A DNA stretch of 6,336 bases from Chloroflexota bacterium (GTDB lineage: Bacteria > Chloroflexota > Anaerolineae > Anaerolineales > Anaerolineaceae): contig JAEXTI010000490.1 in assembly GCA_023406965.1 (NCBI GenBank), forward strand, positions 1-6,336. The letters run 5' to 3'. Position 1 is the stretch's first letter. Each line of letters opens with the position of its first letter. Below, in pieces: positions 1 through 6,293 of this stretch. The notes below the pieces were generated by a model that was given only the letters and a program-made list of their open reading frames with translations, did not search any database and had not been told where the DNA came from. The position numbers were made by a program, and so were the translations under genes.

Positions 1-3000
1 CTTCCGGCACGTTGAAGTAAAAGGTGCGCCAATCGCCCGACTCGTAACGCCAGCGCCAGTCAAAACCACCCATCAGTTGTGCGTTTTCAAAGGGCCTGTC
101 GGGGTCGGAGAGCGTTTGTCCAAATTGAAGATTGCCAATCTCGGCTCTCACGTGCGCCAGCACAGGTAGGGTCTGCGAGTGGGTGGGCAGCGCCAGGCGG
201 ATCATGCCCTGGTACGAGCCGGGTTCGGTGTTGGCGGGGATATTCAGCGTGGTCTGAAAATTGACCGTTCCTCCCGCAGGAACGCCGATGGGGGCGGCGG
301 GTAAGGTCAACCAGGGCCAGGGCTCCTCGCGGTAGAAGGTCACCCGCACCTGCAAGGGCGTGGACTCGCCGCAGAAGGAGCAGTCCAGGCCCAGGAAGAC
401 GCCGTCGCCGCGTTGTTGGCCCAGCGCCAGCGATTCGCGCCCCACCTCCACTTGCAGGGCAGTTCCACCGGGGTAAGCCGAGGTATAGCGGTTGTACTCG
501 GACAGGTTGGTCAGCGGGTCCATGTCCAGCTCGCCCGAGCCGATCTGCCCGTCGTGGTTCAAATCGTCCCATAGTTTTCCATCGCCATCCAGGTCGGCCC
601 AGTTGTAAAAGAAGACCTCCCAGGAATGCTCGAAATAGTAATCTCCATCCGAATCAAAGGATTCAAAAGGCAGAATCACCTCGGCGCGCACTAAATCCGG
701 GTTCACTGCCTCGATCAGATCGGTCAAGTCTTCCAGGTAGAGGGGATAGATGGCGGGCATGGTGGGCCGCGGATAGGTGTAGGGCACCTGGAAGCTCTCT
801 ACGCGCACCGCTTTGAGCTGGCTGCCCGTCACCGTCACGCTCACTGCGCCGGCGGTGGGGTTGGTGAGGGTGAACGTTCCGGCGGCGCTTTCCCCTGCCT
901 GCATCACCGCCGGGTAGGCGGGAAAGGCTGTGCCGGGCGTCCACTGCGCCGGCGAGACGGTCACGCTTGTACCCAGCGCTGCCGCCACGCTGCGGTCCAC
1001 GCGCATGTTGCCTGCGCCCTGGGTGAGTGCATCATAACCCAAATCATCCGTTCCGTTGAGCAGCAGGTCGTGGGCCTCGGCCCAGGTGGGCCAGCGACCG
1101 TGCGCCTGCTGGAAGGCCTGATAGATCAGCGCCATCCCGCCGGCGGCCAGCGGCGTGGACATGGATGTGCCGCCGAAGATATCGTAGGCGGCCTGCCCGT
1201 TGCCGTAATAGTAGTTGAGCGGGTTGGGGCCCAGGCCCCAGGCGCCCACTGCCAGCACGTCGGGGGCGATATCACCCTGCGTGCCCGCCCCGCGATTGGA
1301 CCAGGGCTGCACATCTCCGTACAGGAATTGGGCGGGGGCCACGTCTTCAAAGTAGATCGTGTCTCCGTTGAACGTGCTGGCTCCCACGTCGATGATCGTC
1401 CCACCGCCGGGGCTGGTGACGGTGCCGTAACCGTGCCCGCCGTTACCGGTGGCCGCCAGGAAGCTGACCTGCGGCGCGTCGGTGCGGTTGAGTTCGGCCG
1501 CGAAGCGCGAGATTTCGTCCCATCCGTCTTCGATGAGCGCGCTGGCTCCCCACGAATTGCTCACCACCTGGGCCTCGTCTCCCGTCTGGGGTAGCCCGTC
1601 CAACCCCAAAGCCGCGAGCGTCCAGGCATCCAGGGGCAGTTCAAAGCCGTTTTCGATGGCAATGATTTCTGCTTGCGGCGCAATTCCCTGCACCACCGCG
1701 CCGTTTAAAAAGCCGCTGCGCGGGCCGATTCGAGTCGGGTCGCTGATCACCCCTTGACTGACCACCTGCCCGGCGCAGTTAGTGCCGTGGCCGTGCTCGT
1801 CGTTGATGAAAACCAGCAGGCGACCCGCCTCGGGCACGGGCGCTTTGGCCACCTCCGGGTAGAGCATCGCCACGCCCGGCGGGTGGTTCTGACCATCCGA
1901 AATCCATCCCAGCAGCCCGGCGGACAGGTCCCAGGTGTCGTCGCCGTTCAGGTCGGCCCCTGCTAGCGGGCGCGCCTGAGTCATGATCTCGTCCAGCGAG
2001 AGCATCTGGTGGTCATAGTTGGCATCCACGTAGACGGTGTCGTATACGCCGGTCATAGTTCGATCGGCTACAACAACCAGCGGAGAGCCGAAATATAGCT
2101 CGGTGTAGCCCAGACCCATTTCAAAAGCCGCATAGGGTAGCAGGTAATCGGGATGCAGTGTGTAATAGTACTGCCCACTCTCCGAATTGTCCGGCCAGGC
2201 GGCCTGGATGGTAATCTGGACAATGCCCAAATCAAAGGGCAGGTCTGCCGAACATGTGCTACCGTTACAACTTGGCGCGGGCACGGGCAGGGTATGCGCA
2301 TAGCGAGTGTAACCAAAACCCGCCATCTGGTTGCCGGGGTCAAAGGCATAGCCCGGCTCGATGGCGTAGCGCGCCCCAGAGATGGTGTCGTAGGCAAACG
2401 GCCAATCCGCGTACGGCCCCGAGGCCAAAGTATGCTGCGTGCCCTGCAGGTCGTGATGGGCAAAATCCACGCCGGTGTCCACGATTGCCACGCGTACGCC
2501 CGCGCCGGTTGCCTGTGCGTGCGCCGCCGGCGCGCCGTGAATTTCCATCGGCCGCGTCAGCGTGCCGGGGTTCAGGGAGGTTGTCTCGGCGGGGGGCTGC
2601 AGCTCGCGCGCCCATTTGCCAGCCAGCGCCTGGATTTCGCGGGCGGCTTCCGACTCACCCAGCAGCCATTGGCGGGCCAGCTCGGGGCTGGGGATTTGGG
2701 GAGCGTTGCGCAGTTCATCCAGGCCTGGGGCTTCGGTGGTCTGGAAAGTTTCGGGTGAAATGACGGCCCTCACCCCCGGCGCCGAAGCCAGTTTCTCCAG
2801 GCGGGAGGCCGGGATGTCGCCTACCGCCCACTGCACACCCGCCACCTCGCGGCTGAGAGCGTAGCGCTGCATGTACTTGCCGGGATTGGCTCCGGGGTCC
2901 ATGATCACGGTCACCATGACCGGTTCATCCCCGCCGTTTTCCGCCGCTGCGCGCAATTCGGGAGACAGCCGGTTGAGAAATGAAGCGCTATAGCTTTCCA

Positions 3001-3112
3001 CCTGTTCGGGGGGCAGCGGGGCCTCTGCCTGGCCGGGCCACCTGGGTTGGCTTTGGCTCCATAGAAAGACGACCAGGATGAAAACCGATAATGCGCGCGA
3101 GCGGAAATTCAT
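1..3112 (-). CDS. Secreted subtilisin-like serine protease (peptidase S8), C-terminus cut by window edge
   Basis: An uninterrupted frame of 1037 codons runs from ATG at 3112-3110 to the left edge with no stop, so the gene is partial. The product is predicted to be an exported endopeptidase. Residues 1-31 look like a signal peptide: Arg-containing start, hydrophobic ALSVFILVVFLW, possible cleavage after AEA. Residues about 55-125 resemble an I9-like propeptide. The S8 triad is complete: D212 (IVDTGVD), H442 (GHGTNCAG) and S650 (GGTSMSTPLAAG), with oxyanion N557 (AATGNGG). A ~230-residue insertion separates Asp and His; it holds a DLNGD loop (387-391) and a C282/C287 pair. After the catalytic domain come beta-rich, Ig-like stretches, calcium-type loops at 840-861 and a C911-x-x-C914 motif. 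GGAGAG seven bases upstream supports the start. Family assignment is firm; substrate and exact subfamily are unknown. Confidence 0.95.
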   Translation of the reverse strand, partial: MNFRSRALSVFILVVFLWSQSQPRWPGQAEAPLPPEQVESYSASFLNRLSPELRAAAENGGDEPVMVTVIMDPGANPGKYMQRYALSREVAGVQWAVGDIPASRLEKLASAPGVRAVISPETFQTTEAPGLDELRNAPQIPSPELARQWLLGESEAAREIQALAGKWARELQPPAETTSLNPGTLTRPMEIHGAPAAHAQATGAGVRVAIVDTGVDFAHHDLQGTQHTLASGPYADWPFAYDTISGARYAIEPGYAFDPGNQMAGFGYTRYAHTLPVPAPSCNGSTCSADLPFDLGIVQITIQAAWPDNSESGQYYYTLHPDYLLPYAAFEMGLGYTELYFGSPLVVVADRTMTGVYDTVYVDANYDHQMLSLDEIMTQARPLAGADLNGDDTWDLSAGLLGWISDGQNHPPGVAMLYPEVAKAPVPEAGRLLVFINDEHGHGTNCAGQVVSQGVISDPTRIGPRSGFLNGAVVQGIAPQAEIIAIENGFELPLDAWTLAALGLDGLPQTGDEAQVVSNSWGASALIEDGWDEISRFAAELNRTDAPQVSFLAATGNGGHGYGTVTSPGGGTIIDVGASTFNGDTIYFEDVAPAQFLYGDVQPWSNRGAGTQGDIAPDVLAVGAWGLGPNPLNYYYGNGQAAYDIFGGTSMSTPLAAGGMALIYQAFQQAHGRWPTWAEAHDLLLNGTDDLGYDALTQGAGNMRVDRSVAAALGTSVTVSPAQWTPGTAFPAYPAVMQAGESAAGTFTLTNPTAGAVSVTVTGSQLKAVRVESFQVPYTYPRPTMPAIYPLYLEDLTDLIEAVNPDLVRAEVILPFESFDSDGDYYFEHSWEVFFYNWADLDGDGKLWDDLNHDGQIGSGELDMDPLTNLSEYNRYTSAYPGGTALQVEVGRESLALGQQRGDGVFLGLDCSFCGESTPLQVRVTFYREEPWPWLTLPAAPIGVPAGGTVNFQTTLNIPANTEPGSYQGMIRLALPTHSQTLPVLAHVRAEIGNLQFGQTLSDPDRPFENAQLMGGFDWRWRYESGDWRTFYFNVPE
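530..595 (-). other. EF-hand-like calcium-binding loops in the protease C-terminal region
   Basis: Within the S8 protease, residues 840-851 begin DLDGDGKL and residues 850-861 read DLNHDGQIGSGE. The second fits the canonical 12-residue EF-hand or dockerin loop, with D at 1, N at 3, D at 5, G at 6, I at 8 and E at 12. The first has acidic residues at positions 1, 3 and 5 and Gly at 6, but lacks the position-12 Glu. Extracellular subtilases are commonly stabilised by calcium, so a structural calcium site is the likely role. No flanking duplicated dockerin motif is visible, so a cohesin-binding module is less likely. Confidence 0.7.
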
Positions 3113-3119
3113 TTGTTTT

Positions 3120-3125
3120 CTCTCC
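3120..3125 (-). promoter_or_regulatory. Ribosome binding site of the S8 protease gene
   Basis: GGAGAG lies seven bases before the ATG at 3112-3110. It fixes this ATG as the start and agrees with the signal-peptide-like sequence that follows. The GAAGT immediately before it (3130-3126) is complementary to ACTTC in the loop of the neighbouring palindrome. Confidence 0.75.
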
Positions 3126-3130
3126 ACTTC

Positions 3131-3149
3131 GCGGGGCTGAAGTCCCCGC
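3131..3149. repeat. GC-rich palindrome (6-bp stem, 7-nt loop)
   Basis: GCGGGG and CCCCGC form a perfect 6-bp inverted repeat around CTGAAGT. It sits only a few bases upstream of the protease ribosome binding site, inside the predicted 5' leader. It lies between divergent genes and has no T-tract, so a terminator role is unlikely. It shares GAAGTCC with the next palindrome, which hints at a dispersed palindromic repeat family or a leader structure. Confidence 0.55.
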
Positions 3150-3161
3150 TCAGTTTATGGA

Positions 3162-3174
3162 AGTCCTTCGGACT
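3162..3174. repeat. Short palindrome AGTCC-TTC-GGACT
   Basis: A perfect 5-bp inverted repeat with a three-base loop. Its left arm is part of GAAGTCC (3160-3166), which also occurs at 3139-3145, 21 bases away. With the GC-rich palindrome it forms a two-hairpin unit in the predicted leader of the protease mRNA. Confidence 0.45.
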
Positions 3175-3187
3175 GATCGTTAAATGG

Positions 3188-3193
3188 ATTATA
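3188..3193 (-). promoter_or_regulatory. Candidate -10 box for the S8 protease gene
   Basis: The minus strand reads TATAAT, a perfect consensus -10. Transcription would start near 3181 and give a leader of about 70 bases that contains both palindromes and the ribosome binding site. No good -35 hexamer is seen at 16-18 bases upstream, so this is a candidate only. Confidence 0.4.
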
Positions 3194-3228
3194 GACGCTT
3201 TTGGCTCGCCTGGGCCAGGTTGAGCATG

Positions 3229-3234
3229 TATAAT
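3229..3234 (+). promoter_or_regulatory. Candidate -10 box for the HD-domain gene
   Basis: The plus strand reads TATAAT, preceded directly by TG. A start near 3241 would leave a leader of about 23 bases carrying GGAG at 3252-3255, eight bases before the ATG. The nearest -35-like TTGGCT (3201-3206) is 22 bases away, longer than usual, so a conventional -35 is not evident. Confidence 0.5.
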
Positions 3235-3263
3235 CAGCCTATCTTGTCCCCGGAGCTGCCCTC

Positions 3264-3899
3264 ATGCCTACCCTTCAACAAGCCCGTGCCTGGTATGCCC
3301 AAGCCGATTCTGTGCATGATTTCGACCATGTTCTGCGTGTTTACCATCTGGCCGAGGAACTGGCCCACATGGAAGGCGCCGACCTCGAAATTGTTCGCGC
3401 AGCCGCCCTGCTGCACGATGCCGAAGGCAGCCACCCTGCTGGAGAAGGGCGCAAGAGTCACCACCACGAATCTGCGGCCTTCGCTGCCGAAGTCTTAACC
3501 GCCGAAGGCTGGCCCGCCGAACGCATCGCCGCCGTCCAGCACTGCATCCGCGCGCATCGCTACCGCAGCGACGGCGAGACCCCTGTCACCCTGGAAGCCA
3601 AGGTGCTCTTTGATGCCGATAAACTCGACGTGTTGGGCGCCATCGGCGTGGCGCGCGTCATCGCCTATGCGGCCATTCGCAACACGCCCTTCTACTATCC
3701 CCCCTCGCAGAAATTCCTCGATACGGGCGTGGAAGAAGAAGGCGAGCCGCACAGCGCCTACCACGAGTACCTGTTCAAGCTGCGCAAGGTCAAGGCGCGC
3801 CTGTTTACCCCCCGGGCCATCGGCATGGCTGAAGAGCGCGAGCGTTACCTGGGCGAATACTTTGCCCGCTTGATCGAGGAGTTTGAAGGCAGGGCTTGA
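3264..3899 (+). CDS. HD-domain metal-dependent hydrolase, YedJ-like
   Basis: This 211-residue protein belongs to the HD superfamily, whose members are metal-dependent phosphohydrolases. The pattern fits the YedJ-like group: H22 in VHDFDHVLRV, the HD pair H51-D52 in LLHDAE, a His cluster at 66-68 (SHHHES), H98 in IRAHRY, and D119 in DADKLDVLGAIG. H22, H51, D52 and D119 are the expected metal ligands and all are present. Length is normal for the family (E. coli YedJ is about 230 residues). There is no signal peptide or membrane segment, so it should be cytosolic. GGAG eight bases before the ATG supports the start. It is divergent from the protease gene and converges on the methyltransferase gene with one base between stop codons. 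The substrate is unknown; a nucleotide or other small phosphorylated molecule is a reasonable inference. Confidence 0.9.
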   Translation: MPTLQQARAWYAQADSVHDFDHVLRVYHLAEELAHMEGADLEIVRAAALLHDAEGSHPAGEGRKSHHHESAAFAAEVLTAEGWPAERIAAVQHCIRAHRYRSDGETPVTLEAKVLFDADKLDVLGAIGVARVIAYAAIRNTPFYYPPSQKFLDTGVEEEGEPHSAYHEYLFKLRKVKARLFTPRAIGMAEERERYLGEYFARLIEEFEGRA

Positions 3900-3900
3900 C

Positions 3901-4617
3901 TCAGCGTTCAGCCCAGTGAATAGCCACGGTGCCGAAGTTCAGTCGGCGGAATCCGGCCTCGCGGAATCCGGCCTCGCGGATGCGCGCCAGAAGAACCTCG
4001 GCCTCTAAGAAGTTCTCCGAAGTTTCCGGCAGGTACGTATAAGCCGAGCGATCGCCCGAAAGCAATCCGCCCAGCCAGGGAATCACCTTGCGCATGTGAA
4101 AACGAATGAAAGGGCTGAGCAGGTTCTCGCGTGGCCGGGTCGTGTCCAGTGTCACCAGCCGCCCGCCGGGTTTCAATACCCGATACTGTTCGGCCAGCGC
4201 CCGCGGCACGTCCACCACGTTACGCATCAAAAAGCCCGAAACCACCGCGTCGAAACATTGATCGGGAAAAGGCAGGTTCAGCGCGTCTGCTCCGGACCAG
4301 TCCCGGGGTTTCCCGTAGCGGCTGCGGCCGGTTTGCATCATCTCCACCGTGAAATCTGCCGCCACGACCCCCGCGCCCGGCGTCTGCTTGAGCGCTTCGC
4401 GGGCCAAATCGCCGGTTCCCGCGCCCAAATCCAACAGGTGATCTCCCGCCCCAATGCGCGCCCGGCGGATCACTTCGACCCGCCAGCGTAGATCCATGCC
4501 CCCGGTCATCAGCCGGTTCATCAGATCGTAGCGCGGCGCAATGCTTGCGAACATACGTTGCACGCCCTGAGCGCGCTTCTGCGGGTCCTGCGGGGTCAAA
4601 CTCACAACGGTACCCAC
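3901..4617 (-). CDS. menG: UbiE/MenG-type quinone C-methyltransferase (demethylmenaquinone methyltransferase)
   Basis: The 238-residue product is a class I SAM-dependent methyltransferase of the UbiE/MenG family, predicted to methylate demethylmenaquinone in the last step of menaquinone synthesis. Visible signatures, in order: MFASIAPRYDLMN (22-34), SAM motif I LDLGAGTGDL (62-71), acidic D88 ending strand 2, FLMRNVVD (129-136), RVLKPGGRLVTLD (146-158) and YLPETSENF (195-203). LDTTRP replaces the LEFS-type segment of better known members. The gene overlaps the 3' end of the kinase gene, so the two are probably one transcript. The outermost GTG (4617-4615) is given here, but GTG at 4605-4603 is at least as likely: it makes a GTGA stop/start overlap with the kinase and has weakly GTGGG-like sequence seven bases upstream. 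Near the C-terminus five residues (REAGF) are duplicated in tandem. Menaquinone rather than ubiquinone is inferred from the apparent lineage. Confidence 0.88.
   Translation of the reverse strand: MGTVVSLTPQDPQKRAQGVQRMFASIAPRYDLMNRLMTGGMDLRWRVEVIRRARIGAGDHLLDLGAGTGDLAREALKQTPGAGVVAADFTVEMMQTGRSRYGKPRDWSGADALNLPFPDQCFDAVVSGFLMRNVVDVPRALAEQYRVLKPGGRLVTLDTTRPRENLLSPFIRFHMRKVIPWLGGLLSGDRSAYTYLPETSENFLEAEVLLARIREAGFREAGFRRLNFGTVAIHWAER
3946..3975. repeat. Perfect 15-bp tandem duplication inside menG
   Basis: The unit GCGGAATCCGGCCTC occurs twice head to tail (3946-3960 and 3961-3975), and the next five bases (GCGGA) begin a third copy. In the methyltransferase it encodes a doubled REAGF segment at residues about 214-223. 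Because 15 is divisible by three, the frame is kept. Confidence 0.9.
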
Positions 4618-6293
4618 ACCAAAATGGTCGTCCCCATCCCGGCTTCCGAGGTGATTTCAATCTCTCCGCCCGCCGAATGAGCCCGCGTTTGCATATTGGA
4701 CAGACCATGCCCCAGGGTGAGCGTGACGGCATCCAGGTCGAACCCGCGCCCGTCGTCGCTCACCTCCAGCAAGACCCGATCCGAAGTGGTCCACAGGCTG
4801 ATGTTGACATGCCGGGCGTGGGCATGCTTGGCGGTGTTGGCCAGGGCTTCCTGGCAAATGTGAAACAACACCAGCGCCCGCGCCTGCGGCAGAGGAATCT
4901 TTTCGTTGGCCGGGCCTTGAATACTCACCTCAACCAATGTGTTGGCGCGGAACTCGGCTGCCAGGCGGCGCAGGCCGTCCATCAGATTTTCTTCGTGCAG
5001 CTTGCGCGGCCGCAGGTCAAGAATATACGAACGGATGTCGCGGATGGTGCTGTTCAGGTCGTTGATGGCCTGTTCGATGCGCGTGCGGGTGGCGGCCGGG
5101 TCTTCGGCCAGCAGCAGCCGGGCGTGTTCCAGAGTCAGCCCCACCGCGTAAATATCTTGAATGATGCCGTCGTGCAGGTCCATGCCGATGCGCTCGCGTT
5201 CTTCCAGCACGGCCAATCTCCGCTGCTGCAAGTTGAGACGCACATTCTCGATGGCCGTGCCCACCCAGAAGCTGATTGCCGTCAGGAACTGCATCTCCAG
5301 TTCGCCCAGCGGATTCTCTCGGCTGGTAGCCACGCACAACACCCCCAGCACCTCGCTGCGCCCGCTCAGCGGGTAGCAAGCCACCTGGTGAACTTTGGCT
5401 TCGTTCAACTCTGGGCTAAAGCCGTACCCATCATAGGCCAGCCCGCCCCCGAGTTGGGGCAGGTCGATCAGGCTGGGCTGCCCACTGACGGCGGTCATTC
5501 CCACCACGCCTTCCCCGGGTTGGAACTGGTTTTTCGACCATAAGGCCGTTACCAACTCGCCCTGGTGTGACGCCATTTGCAGGTATTTGCCCGCCTCCTG
5601 TCGCAAGAAAATCTCGCCCGCGTCCAGGTGCAAATATTCGGTGACATGGCTGAGCGCCTTCGTCATGATTCGGTCGATGTCCGTCGCCGAAGCGAGAGAA
5701 GTTGCCAGGTCGTTGAGTAGGGCCAGTGTTTCGGTGCGCCGTGTCAGGCTTTCTTGCCGCTCGGTGAGGTGCTTGACCAGCCGGGCGTTGAATAACGCCA
5801 CCGCCGCATACCCAGCCAGCGTTTCGATCACCACCTGGTCGTCGGCGTTGAACTCAGGCGCGTCCGTCTTGTCCGTCAGGTAGATTTGACCCAACTGCTC
5901 GTCGCCGTAGCGAATGGGCACTCCCAGGAAAGAGGTCATGTGAGGGTGGTGCGTGGGGAATCCGGCCGAGCGGCTGTCCGTCCCGATATTCGCCACACGA
6001 ACCGTCTCTGAGCCGTGCATCAGCAGGCCAATCAGACCGCTGCCCACCGGCGGGTGTCCCATACGCTGGGTTTCCTCAGCCTTCACCCCCACCGGGATGA
6101 ATTTTTCCAACTTGCCGTTTTCATGCAGGATGCCTACCGCCGCGTAACGAGCTGACACCTGCTCGCACGCCAGGCTGGCAATTCGTTCCATCAGCGATTC
6201 CGGCGAAACATCGCGCACCAATTCCAGGCTGGCGCGATGCAAGGCGACCAGGCGATTTTCGAGTTGTTCACGGGTGAGAGCGCTCGTATCCAT
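4602..6293 (-). CDS. GAF-GAF sensor histidine kinase, DosS/DosT-like, HisKA_3 (NarL-type)
   Basis: This 563-residue, apparently cytosolic protein has no membrane segment. It reads in order: GAF 1 (about 25-170), linker, GAF 2 (about 190-350), HisKA_3 dimerisation/phosphoacceptor domain (about 362-432) and HATPase_c (about 470-563). The phosphoacceptor is H374 in ERIGMDLHDG. The ATP site shows the N box QEALANTAKHA (N486), G1 box DDGRGF (513-518) and G2 box GHGLSNM (528-534). GAF 1 aligns with mycobacterial DosS/DosT: H116 in GFPTHHPHM sits at the DosS heme ligand H149, Y138 in GQIYLTDKT at distal Y171, and G54 at the position of DosS E87 / DosT G85. A heme-based oxygen, NO, CO or redox input is therefore likely but unproven. 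Length is close to DosS (578). AGGA at 6306-6303 supports the ATG at 6293. The downstream menG overlaps it. A NarL/LuxR-type response regulator is expected but is not in the window. Confidence 0.93.
   Translation of the reverse strand: MDTSALTREQLENRLVALHRASLELVRDVSPESLMERIASLACEQVSARYAAVGILHENGKLEKFIPVGVKAEETQRMGHPPVGSGLIGLLMHGSETVRVANIGTDSRSAGFPTHHPHMTSFLGVPIRYGDEQLGQIYLTDKTDAPEFNADDQVVIETLAGYAAVALFNARLVKHLTERQESLTRRTETLALLNDLATSLASATDIDRIMTKALSHVTEYLHLDAGEIFLRQEAGKYLQMASHQGELVTALWSKNQFQPGEGVVGMTAVSGQPSLIDLPQLGGGLAYDGYGFSPELNEAKVHQVACYPLSGRSEVLGVLCVATSRENPLGELEMQFLTAISFWVGTAIENVRLNLQQRRLAVLEERERIGMDLHDGIIQDIYAVGLTLEHARLLLAEDPAATRTRIEQAINDLNSTIRDIRSYILDLRPRKLHEENLMDGLRRLAAEFRANTLVEVSIQGPANEKIPLPQARALVLFHICQEALANTAKHAHARHVNISLWTTSDRVLLEVSDDGRGFDLDAVTLTLGHGLSNMQTRAHSAGGEIEITSEAGMGTTILVWVPL

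Noticed and set aside
87..572. 161-codon minus-strand frame inside the protease gene
   Set aside because: It overlaps the protease in another frame and is Arg/Pro/Gly-rich low-complexity sequence; the protease frame there continues with calcium-loop motifs.
2153..2763. Two overlapping plus-strand frames opposite the protease N-terminal half
   Set aside because: They are antisense to the region coding the catalytic Asp motif and insertion, and have no domain signature or plausible ribosome binding site.
3131..3174. Intrinsic terminator
   Set aside because: The palindromes lie between divergent genes, where no transcript should end, and lack a following T-run on either strand.
3184..3498. 104-codon plus-strand frame starting upstream of the HD gene
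   Set aside because: It overlaps the HD gene in another frame; the HD frame carries conserved metal ligands, whereas this one has none.
3890..3990. Bidirectional terminator between the convergent HD and menG genes
   Set aside because: Only one base separates the stop codons, and no strong stem with a T-tract is seen around the junction; the repeated sequence here is a direct tandem repeat, not a hairpin.
4545..5543. 332-codon open frame on the plus strand antisense to the kinase gene
   Set aside because: It lies opposite a gene with clear GAF, HisKA_3 and HATPase motifs. Its translation is rich in Gln, His, Arg and Pro with no recognisable domain, as expected for a shadow frame in GC-rich DNA.
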